Shown: piece after piece, positions 45,902 to 53,541 of the stretch
Layout: each line of letters starts with the position of its first letter
How positions within the stretch are numbered: position 1 is the first letter of the stretch
Source: Streptomyces sioyaensis
GTDB lineage: Bacteria; Actinomycetota; Actinomycetes; Streptomycetales; Streptomycetaceae
Assembly: GCF_004122735.1 (NCBI RefSeq)
Contig: NZ_SDIF01000010.1
Location: 1-64,000, forward strand
DNA: 64,000 nucleotides
Direction: 5' to 3'
Notes under the pieces: generated by a model
Database searches by the model: none
What the model was told of the DNA's origin: nothing
What the model saw: the letters and a program-made list of their open reading frames with translations, nothing else
Made by a program: the position numbers and the translations under genes

Positions 45902-47440
45902 TCACCGGCCGATGCTCAGCGGCGCCACGAAGCGGTAGATGTCACCGGCCTCGCCGTCGTCCGTGGGGCGGCGTAGTTCGACGAGTGCCAGTGGGCGGTC
46001 GACGGGCTCGCCTGTGTCCGGGTCGAAGGCTATGTGGCCGCTGATGCCACGGACGCGGGATCTGCCGTTGGTCTGCTCCAGCATGGCCAGGACCATACGG
46101 GCGGTGACCTGGTGGGTGCCGTAGACGACGACGGCGTTCCGCGCGGCCTTGCCGATGGTGTACGTGGCGTCATGGCCGAGCATCGCCTGGCCGCTGGCGA
46201 GGGCGGTGGTGGGGCCGCCGACCTCTTCGCGGTAGACGCGGGCGAAGTCGGCGAACGGGCCGCTCGGGCCGTTCCCGGTGCCGCCGTAGACCTCCCTGGA
46301 TATGGCGGGGTGGGTGAAGGCGGTGTAGTAGACCGTCAGTTGGCTGTACTTCCAGCGCTCGGCGAGCATCGCGAGCTCGGCACGGTGCTTGGCGCCTCCG
46401 GTGTCGAAGTAGACGCCCAGCGCGCTGGAGCCGGAGAGCACCGTCGTACGGCAGTGCCGGCCGCCCTCGCCGGCCGCCTCGATGAACCGGCGCAGCTCCC
46501 GCCCCCGGCCGGCGAAATACACCGCGTCCGGTGGCTTCGGGGAACCGCAGACCTTGTCGGCGACCAGGGACAGCGCGTTGCCCGCCGTCGTCTGCTCGCC
46601 CTCCCCGGAGCGGAAGGGGATGACCTCGTCCGCCACCGTCAGGCCGGTGCGCCGCGCCGCCGCGGAGAAGTCCTCGTAGAGGGAGGTGTTGTAGCTGTCC
46701 TGCTCGTTGCCGTCCCTGATCACCTGGACGCGGTAGCCGGGGTGCCTGCGCTGCTGTTCCTTGAGGTAGCCGGCGGCGGCCGCGGTCTGGTCGCGGTTGG
46801 GGAAGGAGACCCGGTAGAAGCCGGCCATACGGGAACTCAGTCCGTCGGCCGCCACTGTCGCACCGACCATCGGCAGCCCGGCGGCACGCAGCCGCTTGAC
46901 GGCTCCGGCAGTGCGCTCGTTGCTCTGCCCGAATCCCGCCACGGCGACGAGGTGTTCCTTGTCCCGCATCGCGATGAGCTGGTCGACGACCTGGTTCCAG
47001 TGGCGGTCACCGCGGCCGGTGTTGGCGAGCAGCAGCCGTATCTTGGGGATCGTCGAGCGCTCGGCGTTCAGGGCGCGCTGCGCGAGGTAGGCGCCGCTGA
47101 CGGCCTGCCGGGTGGCCTCCGGCCCCCGGTCGGTGGAACCGCCCGCCATGGCCTCGATGTAGGCGATGGCGACCGACCGCTCCCCGGACTTGGCCACCCT
47201 GGCGTTCTCGTCATGGATCTTGCTGCTGAGCCCCTTCATGTTCTCGAAGGCGTACGCGCCGTCCGTGACGCCCACACACTCGCCGCCGGCCACCTCACGG
47301 ACGCCCTCGCCGCACCGGCCGGCCGTGTCGACGATCCGTACCACGGCCACCGCCACGAGCGCCGCCACCACCAGCGCCGAGACGATCCACAGCCCCCAGC
47401 GCCGCGGCGGCCTGGGCGGTTCGAAGAGACGGGTGCTCAC
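45902..47440 (-). CDS. Membrane-anchored type-1 periplasmic-binding receptor
   Basis: A 512-residue protein. Short cytoplasmic N-terminus, one transmembrane helix (about 15-36, LWIVSALVVAALVAVAVV), a Cys-rich juxtamembrane bit (RCGEG...GGECVG), then a two-lobe type-1 periplasmic binding domain like those of amino-acid ABC importers (VAVAGFGQSNERTAGAVKRL, LPMVGATVAADGLS). There is no permease nearby, so it is probably a receptor and not a transport component. GTG start, after AAAGGAG, overlaps the upstream ATPase stop (GTGA). Confidence 0.85.
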   Translation of the reverse strand: MSTRLFEPPRPPRRWGLWIVSALVVAALVAVAVVRIVDTAGRCGEGVREVAGGECVGVTDGAYAFENMKGLSSKIHDENARVAKSGERSVAIAYIEAMAGGSTDRGPEATRQAVSGAYLAQRALNAERSTIPKIRLLLANTGRGDRHWNQVVDQLIAMRDKEHLVAVAGFGQSNERTAGAVKRLRAAGLPMVGATVAADGLSSRMAGFYRVSFPNRDQTAAAAGYLKEQQRRHPGYRVQVIRDGNEQDSYNTSLYEDFSAAARRTGLTVADEVIPFRSGEGEQTTAGNALSLVADKVCGSPKPPDAVYFAGRGRELRRFIEAAGEGGRHCRTTVLSGSSALGVYFDTGGAKHRAELAMLAERWKYSQLTVYYTAFTHPAISREVYGGTGNGPSGPFADFARVYREEVGGPTTALASGQAMLGHDATYTIGKAARNAVVVYGTHQVTARMVLAMLEQTNGRSRVRGISGHIAFDPDTGEPVDRPLALVELRRPTDDGEAGDIYRFVAPLSIGR

Positions 47441-49521
47441 AGCCACGGCTCCTTTCCGTACTGCTTCGTCTTCCGCAGCAGCGCCGAGGTCCACGGCACG
47501 CTGTCGGCGTGCACCGCCAGGGTGTGGAAGCGGGCCTGGATCTCGCCGTACAGCTCGGCCACCGGGTCGCCGAGCGGATCGCGGTAGGGATCGCCGATCC
47601 GGTCCGTACGGGGGTCGTCCGGCGGCTCGGGGCTGATCCAGACCGCCGCGAGCAGCCGGGTGATGGTCCGCAGCCGTTGGTCCACGGCTCCGTCGGCCAG
47701 GTGGTCCACCAGTCGTTCGTAGCGCTCCCACAGCGGCTGTTCGAGGGCCTCGCCGGTCTCGGCGAGCGGGGCCCGCCGCAACCGGCACAGCTCCGTGCAC
47801 CACTCCTCCGGGGCGAGCCGGTCGAAGGCGTCGTCCAGATAGGCGGCAGCTGCCGCGAGCCCGCCGCCCGCCAGCGCGTGGTAGGCCGCGGTGGCCTCGT
47901 CCCCGGCGGCGGCCGCCCGGTCCCGCAAGGCGGCATGCACGGTACGCCGCCCGCGGACGCCGGACGCCCCCTCTACGCCTCCGGCCCCGCCCGCCGTCAC
48001 GGCATCCGGTTCGGGGACCGCGGCGAGCCGGCGCAGCAGCAGAAGACGCAGCAGCGGGTGGGGAGTTTCCGTACGGCCGTCGTACTCCTCGTCGCCGCTG
48101 TCGAGATGCATGGTGCGCAGCACGTCCGTACAGAAATCGTTGAACTCCTCCTGGACGCGGGCGCCCGACTCGTCCCACAGCGCCCGGCCCGCCTGCGCCT
48201 GGGCCAGGTCGACGGCGGCCGCGGCGCGGGCCAGCGCCTGCGCCAGCTCGCCGCTCGCGTCGATCGGCAACAGCCGCTCCAGCAGGGCGTCGACGAGCTC
48301 CGAGGACGGTTGCAGGACCTGCCGCAGCCGCGCCTCCCAACCGGTCTCCGCCGGGCACTCCAGCAGGGCCGCCAGCAGCTGTGCGGTGCCCGCCGGATGG
48401 CCCCGGGTGAGTTCGTGCACCACCCAGCCCAGCCATTGCACGCCGTTGTCGGCGGCCGGCGCCGTCACCCGGCGGCCTGCCGACCGCAGCACCTCCTTGG
48501 CCTGCTGTTCGACCTCATGCCGGGCGAGATCGCGCAACCGGCCCACCACCAGCCCCTTGACGATCCGCTCGGGGACGAACTTCTCTTCCTCCGCGAGCCA
48601 TTGGCCGGGCAGTGCCCCGGGGCGCCGCGGCCCGCCGAACGCGAAGCCCTCCAGCGCCGCCGGATAGCTGCCGGCCGTGGCGAGCACCAGCAGCGGATCG
48701 GGCGCCTGGGCCTTCCGCCGGGCGTCCAGCAGCGCTTTGAGGAAGTCGTTGCCCAGCGGGCTGTCGACGTTGTCCAGCAGCACCAGGCACTGCGTCGTAC
48801 GCCGTTTGTCGCCGCCGCGTGAGCCGTACGCCTGCCGCAGGTCGTCCAGGAAGGCGTCGAAGAGCACCGCCTCGGCACGCTGCCGCTCGGCCGCCTCGCG
48901 GTCGCCGTAGCGCTGGTTGAGGTCGATCAGGAAGCCGTCGACGGAACCGGCGCCACGGCTGCGGCGCTGGATGCGCGCCAGCCGCCAGCGCACCCGCAGC
49001 CGCGCCCAGTGCCGCTGCCACTCCGGCAGCAGGGGGAGCGCGGCGGTCACCGCGGTCGGGGCGCCCAGGACCGTCGCGGCATAGGCGGCGAGGTGATTGA
49101 TCACCTCCGAGCGGCTGCTCGGCGGCCCGATCAGCGCCGCTTCCATCTGCCGTACGGCGGCGTCCCGGTCGGCCGCTTCCACCCGTGCCGCGACCGCGAT
49201 GGTCAGCAGCCCGAACGCCGGAAACCGCAGCCGGGCGAAGTCCTTCTTCTTCGCGTTGAGTTGGAAGACCAAAGCGGCCAGCACATCGATCGGCTTACGG
49301 CCCTCCTGTCCCAGCGCCGCCAGATCGAGGCGGGCCACCGGGGCCCGCCGGGCCCAGTCCGCCAGATGCCGCAGCACGGTCGTCTTGCCGCTGCCCCGCG
49401 GCCCCAGCAGCAGCGTGGCAGGCAACTCGGGCCGGCTGCCCGGCCTGCGTACCAATAACTCCTGGACGTAACGCTCCACGGCCCGGTCCCGACCGGACTC
49501 CCCCGCCCATTCCTGCGGCAT
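47437..49521 (-). CDS. P-loop ATPase coupled to the receptor
   Basis: A 694-residue ATPase. Walker A LLLGPRGSGKTTV (residues 38-50) and Walker B QCLVLLDNVD (244-253). Between them, residues 143-166 form a moderately hydrophobic stretch (HLAAYAATVLGAPTAVTAAL), which recalls KAP-type P-loop proteins that carry membrane insertions at this place. The C-terminal 330 residues are helical with repeats of Leu and Ala, perhaps a TPR-like scaffold. It is not an ABC ATPase (no LSGGQ). Co-translation with the membrane receptor suggests signal transduction at the membrane; a defence role is possible but unproven. Confidence 0.8.
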   Translation of the reverse strand: MPQEWAGESGRDRAVERYVQELLVRRPGSRPELPATLLLGPRGSGKTTVLRHLADWARRAPVARLDLAALGQEGRKPIDVLAALVFQLNAKKKDFARLRFPAFGLLTIAVAARVEAADRDAAVRQMEAALIGPPSSRSEVINHLAAYAATVLGAPTAVTAALPLLPEWQRHWARLRVRWRLARIQRRSRGAGSVDGFLIDLNQRYGDREAAERQRAEAVLFDAFLDDLRQAYGSRGGDKRRTTQCLVLLDNVDSPLGNDFLKALLDARRKAQAPDPLLVLATAGSYPAALEGFAFGGPRRPGALPGQWLAEEEKFVPERIVKGLVVGRLRDLARHEVEQQAKEVLRSAGRRVTAPAADNGVQWLGWVVHELTRGHPAGTAQLLAALLECPAETGWEARLRQVLQPSSELVDALLERLLPIDASGELAQALARAAAAVDLAQAQAGRALWDESGARVQEEFNDFCTDVLRTMHLDSGDEEYDGRTETPHPLLRLLLLRRLAAVPEPDAVTAGGAGGVEGASGVRGRRTVHAALRDRAAAAGDEATAAYHALAGGGLAAAAAYLDDAFDRLAPEEWCTELCRLRRAPLAETGEALEQPLWERYERLVDHLADGAVDQRLRTITRLLAAVWISPEPPDDPRTDRIGDPYRDPLGDPVAELYGEIQARFHTLAVHADSVPWTSALLRKTKQYGKEPWL

Positions 49522-50107
49522 CCCGCTCCCCCTCGGCCTCGCGCTCCCCGTACACCCTGCGATGCCGCGCTTCCCGCGACCCGCGCTCCTCACGCTCCGG
49601 CGGCGCTCACTCCGGCCGCCCCAGGATCCTCCAATCCCCGTGCGCCGCAAGCAGCTTTGGCCCATCAGGCCGCTTCTTTCCCCTCGCTTTCTCTTCCCTC
49701 GCCGGGCACCGCCTCACCCATCGGAAATCACTCTAAGTGACCCCACTGACAATTCCCGTGACGGAGGGTGCAATCGCAGGTCAGCGGCCCGGCCACTCGA
49801 AAACCGAGGAGGAGCGAGATCGGCCACCCGAAAAGCGAGGAGGGGTGAAAGAGGTCGCGGAAGGGGCGCGGCGACCATGCCCCTTCCACGAACGGACGCC
49901 ATGGAGCGGGTGAGGCGGCGGAGCACGACGTGACCGTCATCGTCGTTGTCCCGTCGCACGAGACGTTGTCCGTGTCGCACCTGATCTTGTTCGGCTCGCG
50001 TGCCGGAGACGACGTCGCCTGGGACGCCGGCCGACACGGCACCGAGGGACCTCGAAGACCGGGCCACCAAGGTCCCGGCCAACGTCCGACCGCCGCCCCG
50101 CGCGGGC
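49522..50107. other. Intergenic region with a 31-bp tandem repeat, 586 bp
   Basis: Upstream of the ATPase gene and downstream of the DUF2071 gene. It holds a two-copy 31-bp direct repeat (49790-49851). The relatively AT-rich stretch near 49650-49760 is the likely ATPase promoter. Reading frames here have Arg/Pro-biased low-complexity products and are not called. Confidence 0.5.
49790..49851. repeat. 31-bp tandem duplication
   Basis: Two adjacent copies (49790-49820 and 49821-49851), each starting CGGCCAC(T/C)CGAAAA(C/G)CGAG, with five or six differences. Each includes a GAGGAG-type purine run. Confidence 0.8.
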
Positions 50108-50872
50108 TCAGGGGGTGGGCAGGCCGCCCGGGCGGGCAGGGCGGCCGAAGCGAACCGGTACGCCGGGGGAGTACAGCACGCTGACCGGCGGCCCGGTCGG
50201 CGACGGCAGCCCGGCGGCGGTCACCAACTCATCCTCACAGTGCAGGAGTTCGGCCCGATGAAGGGGCCAGCGCGGGTGGGTATTGGGCAGATACACCGGT
50301 CGGTCGAAGAAGGCGTTGTGCATGCCCCAGCGGGCGGTCAGGAAGTGTTCGAGGGCAGTCGGCTCCTCGATCCGCTCGCCGATGCGCACCGCGATCCGAC
50401 AGCGCGCCCCGCGCGGCCCCGGCCACCGTCGGCTGCTGGTGTAGCTGATGGTGTCCGCGTCACGGTGGATCGCCATCCTGGCCCACATGTAGGGCAGCCG
50501 GAAGGCGCTGCGGGCGACGGCCACCGGCAGCAGCCGCGAGGCCTCCAGCGAGCGGAACACCACGCCGCGTCGGCCGTGCCGGTCCACCGAGTAGAGCCGC
50601 ACGTTGGTCTCGGGAAAGGTGCCGAGGTACGGGACACCCGGCACCCTGAACCAGCCCACCCGGTGCATCCGGAACGCCACCAGGCCGATGTAGGTGAGCC
50701 CGTCGTGGGTGTCGGGCACTGTTCCGGCCGGCAGCAACGGCGCCACGTCCGCGGGGTCGGCGGCCCAGTGCAGGAACGACAGGTCGAGCCAGGACTGGGT
50801 GAGCAGCGTGTCCGGAACCTCGTGCACCGGATCGGGCGTTATCGGCTCCGCAGGGACAGGGGAGAGCGACAT
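50108..50872 (-). CDS. DUF2071 (YqjF-like) protein
   Basis: A 254-residue soluble protein matching DUF2071, which is related to acetoacetate-decarboxylase-like folds. Conserved stretches: QSWLDLSFLHWAADPADVAPLLPAG, THDGLTYIGLVAFRMHRVG, PETNVRLYSVDRHGRRGVVF. No catalytic role is established for the family. ATG at 50870-50872 is the best fit to family length; no clear ribosome site is seen. Confidence 0.82.
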   Translation of the reverse strand: MSLSPVPAEPITPDPVHEVPDTLLTQSWLDLSFLHWAADPADVAPLLPAGTVPDTHDGLTYIGLVAFRMHRVGWFRVPGVPYLGTFPETNVRLYSVDRHGRRGVVFRSLEASRLLPVAVARSAFRLPYMWARMAIHRDADTISYTSSRRWPGPRGARCRIAVRIGERIEEPTALEHFLTARWGMHNAFFDRPVYLPNTHPRWPLHRAELLHCEDELVTAAGLPSPTGPPVSVLYSPGVPVRFGRPARPGGLPTP

Positions 50873-50976
50873 CACGTCAGCATCGCACACGCCTTCGACC
50901 GCCGACAGGACCCCGGTCGGCTCGTCACACGCACGCACGCACGGACGAACCGAACCCGAAACCGGGCCACATACAC

Positions 50977-51005
50977 CCGCCCACCCCCCGAAGGGGGGTG
51001 GGCGG
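50977..51005. terminator. Perfect GC hairpin near the DUF2071 gene
   Basis: 13-bp stem CCGCCCACCCCCC/GGGGGGTGGGCGG with a 3-base loop GAA. Lies downstream of the Mo-subunit gene on the minus strand and upstream of DUF2071, so it likely ends the xanthine-dehydrogenase transcript. Confidence 0.7.
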
Positions 51006-51090
51006 CGGGGAAACAACCCCTGGCGAAACAACCCCTACGGCGGGGAAACAACCCCCGCGGCGGGAAATCAACCCCCTACTGGCGGGAACT
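51003..51090. repeat. Four degenerate 17-22-bp repeats
   Basis: Copies near GGCGGGGAAACAACCCC at about 51003, 51022, 51039 and 51059, each separated by a few bases (TACGG, CGC, TACTGG). They directly follow the hairpin at 50977-51005 and precede the Mo-subunit stop. Confidence 0.75.
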
Positions 51091-51106
51091 CCCTCCTGGC
51101 GGCCCC

Positions 51107-53437
51107 CTACTGCTGCACCACCTGTGCCACCGCCGCCTGCGGACGGATCGGGAGGCGGCCGATGGGGCGGCCGGTGGCGGCGCGGACCGCGGAGGCCACG
51201 GCGGCCGGTGAGGTGACGACCGGGACGGCGCTGGCGGGCTTGGCGCCGAAGGGGGCGACCACGTCCCGCTCCTCGACGAGCTTGACGATGCGGATGTCCG
51301 GCGCGTCCAGGGCCGTCGGCAGGGCGTAGCCGGTCAGGTCGGGATGGCGGACCTGACCGCGGGTGGTCCGCAGGTTCTCCATCAGGGCGGCGCCCAGCCC
51401 CTGGGTGACACCGGCTTCGATACGGGCCCGCAGCTGGCGGGGGTTGAGCACCCGCCCCACGTCCTGGGCAACGGTCATCTCCACGACCCGGATGGTGCCG
51501 AGCTCGATGTCGACATCGGCGACACAGCGGATCGCGCAGAAGGCGAGACCGACGAACGCGTCGCCCTGACCGCTCTCGTCCAGCGGTTCGCTCGGATGCG
51601 GCCGGCACTGGGCGGTGGCCCACAGTTCCTTGCCGTCCAGCGCCTCGGCGACGGTGGTGCTGAGCACCCCGTCGTACGAGGTGATCTTGCCGTCGTTGAT
51701 CTGCAGCAGCTCGGTGGACATGCCGAACTTGTGGGCCAGCGGCTGGAGGAGCTGCGTACGGACCATCTTCGCGGCGCGCTCGACGGCGCCTCCGGAGACC
51801 CAGGTGTGCCGGCCGTGGCAGGCCGGGCCGGCCGGCGGCTGGTCGGTGTCGACGGGCGCGACGTGCACCTCCTGGACGCCGAGCGTCTCCTGCACGATCT
51901 GCCGCGCCAGGGTGGAGAACCCCGAACCGGTCTCGACGGCGGCGCAGATGACGGTGGCGACCGAGCCGCTGACCTTGACGGTGGCGGTGGAGACCTCGTC
52001 GGTGCCCTCCGCACCGAGCATGTGCACCATGCCCAGCCCGTAGCCGACGCCGCGGCGCACCGCGCCCGGCTCCCCCGCGCCCTCGGGTCCGCCCGGCAGG
52101 AGCCACTCCGCTTCGGGTGCATCCTTGGGCAGCTCGGGAAGCGGCGCTTCCTTGACGGCATGCAGGAGTTCGGCCACCGGGGCCGGGCAGGTCACCGTCT
52201 GCCCCGTGGGGAGCAGGTCGCCGGTGGCCATGACGTTGCGCAGCCGGATCTCGTCGGGCTCCAGGCCCAGCCGGGCGGCCAGCTTGTCCATCTGGCCCTC
52301 GTAAGCGGCGCAGACCTGCATCGCACCCTCGCCGCGCACGTGGCCGGACGGCGGGTTGTTGGTGCGCACCGCCCAGCCGTCCACGACGGCGTGCGGGACG
52401 ACGTACGGGCCGCAGGAGAAGGAGACGGCGGCGGCCAGGGCGTCGGCGGAGGTGTCCGCGTAGGCGCCGGCGTCCATCAGGATCTGTGCCTCCACCTTGA
52501 CCAGGGTGCCGTCGGCGTCCGCGTGGTGGCGGTAGCGCAGCAGCGTGGGGTGGCGGTGGGCGTGCGTGAGGAAGGACTCCTCACGGGTGGCGGCAAGCTT
52601 GACGGGGCAGCCCGTACGCAGCGCCAACAGGCCGAGCGCGAGCGAGACTCCGGGGTCCTCGCGGTCGGCGGTGGCACCGGGGACGCCGGTCACCACGACC
52701 TTGACCTGTTCCGGCGCGAGACCGAAGGAGGCGGCCGCCAGGTCGCGGTCGGTGTGCGGGTCCGTGGAGGCGGTGTAGATCTCCACGCCGCCATCGGGGC
52801 GCGGCACCGCGAGCCCCGCCTCGGCCCCGATGGGCGCCGGGTCCTGCCGGCCGATCCGGTAGAGCCCCTCGACCATCACCTCGCCCACGGCGTCGGCGTC
52901 GCCGAAGCGGAGCGGGATGTGCCGGATGAGGTTGCCGTCCGGGTGCAGCGGCTCGGCCTCGAAGGCCAGCTGGGGGTCGGTGACCGCCTCCTGGACCTCG
53001 TATTCGACGGCGATGGCGGCGGCGGCCAGCCGGGCCGTGTCGGGGTGGTCGGCGGCCACCGCGGCGATCGGCTCGCCGTGGTGGCGGACCTCGTCCTTGG
53101 CGAAGACCGGGCGGTCGGCGTTGCCGCGGCCGTGCGCCGCGTCGCCGGGGACGTCCTCGTGGGTGACGATGACGCGTACGCCCGGCATCTCCACGGCGTG
53201 CTTGGTGTCGATGGACAGGATCCGTGCGCGCGGGTGCGGGGAGCGCAGCACCGCGGCCCACAGCAGCCCTTCGGCCCACAGGTCGGCGGCGTACGGGAAG
53301 GTGCCCTCGGTCTTCGCCGGCGCGTCCTCGGACGGCAGGGAGACACCCAGGCCGTGCGGCGGCGGCTCGTCGGGGATCTGGACGCCCGCCGCAGGGGTCG
53401 CGGTGACGGCACCCGCGCCGTCGGACGTGCCACTCAT
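51107..53437 (-). CDS. Xanthine dehydrogenase-type molybdopterin-binding subunit
   Basis: A 776-residue molybdenum hydroxylase large subunit. Ald_Xan_dh_C-type N-terminal domain, then the Moco-binding domain: GEGAMQVCAAYEGQMDKLA and, near the end, RARIEAGVTQGLGAALMEN with the catalytic Glu region. It catalyses hydroxylation of purines or related heterocycles with the FAD and Fe-S subunits encoded upstream. Start ATG at 53435-53437 has GAGG upstream, and overlaps the stop of a 35-codon mini-ORF (ATGA). Exact substrate is not given by sequence. Confidence 0.9.
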   Translation of the reverse strand: MSGTSDGAGAVTATPAAGVQIPDEPPPHGLGVSLPSEDAPAKTEGTFPYAADLWAEGLLWAAVLRSPHPRARILSIDTKHAVEMPGVRVIVTHEDVPGDAAHGRGNADRPVFAKDEVRHHGEPIAAVAADHPDTARLAAAAIAVEYEVQEAVTDPQLAFEAEPLHPDGNLIRHIPLRFGDADAVGEVMVEGLYRIGRQDPAPIGAEAGLAVPRPDGGVEIYTASTDPHTDRDLAAASFGLAPEQVKVVVTGVPGATADREDPGVSLALGLLALRTGCPVKLAATREESFLTHAHRHPTLLRYRHHADADGTLVKVEAQILMDAGAYADTSADALAAAVSFSCGPYVVPHAVVDGWAVRTNNPPSGHVRGEGAMQVCAAYEGQMDKLAARLGLEPDEIRLRNVMATGDLLPTGQTVTCPAPVAELLHAVKEAPLPELPKDAPEAEWLLPGGPEGAGEPGAVRRGVGYGLGMVHMLGAEGTDEVSTATVKVSGSVATVICAAVETGSGFSTLARQIVQETLGVQEVHVAPVDTDQPPAGPACHGRHTWVSGGAVERAAKMVRTQLLQPLAHKFGMSTELLQINDGKITSYDGVLSTTVAEALDGKELWATAQCRPHPSEPLDESGQGDAFVGLAFCAIRCVADVDIELGTIRVVEMTVAQDVGRVLNPRQLRARIEAGVTQGLGAALMENLRTTRGQVRHPDLTGYALPTALDAPDIRIVKLVEERDVVAPFGAKPASAVPVVTSPAAVASAVRAATGRPIGRLPIRPQAAVAQVVQQ

Positions 53438-53541
53438 GCCGAAACCTCGCTTCGCTCGGCCTCGCATTCGCTCAGCGTGCACCTCTCCCTGCCACTCCCC
53501 CGGCCGCCGGCCGGGGGGACCCCCATGCTGCGCTCGCTCAT
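53434..53541 (-). CDS. Linker mini-ORF 2 between Fe-S and Mo subunits
   Basis: A 35-codon frame opening MSERSMGVPPAGGRG and ending ECEAERSEVSA. It begins in ATGA overlap with the Fe-S subunit stop and ends in ATGA overlap with the Mo-subunit start. It is a homologue of mini-ORF 1, with the same 108-bp length. The DNA contains GGGGGTCCCCCCGGCC-type palindromic sequence (53507-53530). It may carry ribosomes between genes instead of encoding a useful peptide (inference). Confidence 0.5.
   Translation of the reverse strand: MSERSMGVPPAGGRGSGRERCTLSECEAERSEVSA

Noticed and set aside
45902..47440. Component of an amino-acid ABC importer
   Set aside because: The binding domain fits, but no permease or ABC ATPase is adjacent; the coupled ATPase lacks the ABC signature.
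49714..50082. 122-codon minus-strand frame between the ATPase and DUF2071 genes
   Set aside because: Runs through the 31-bp repeat and has no ribosome site or recognisable domain.
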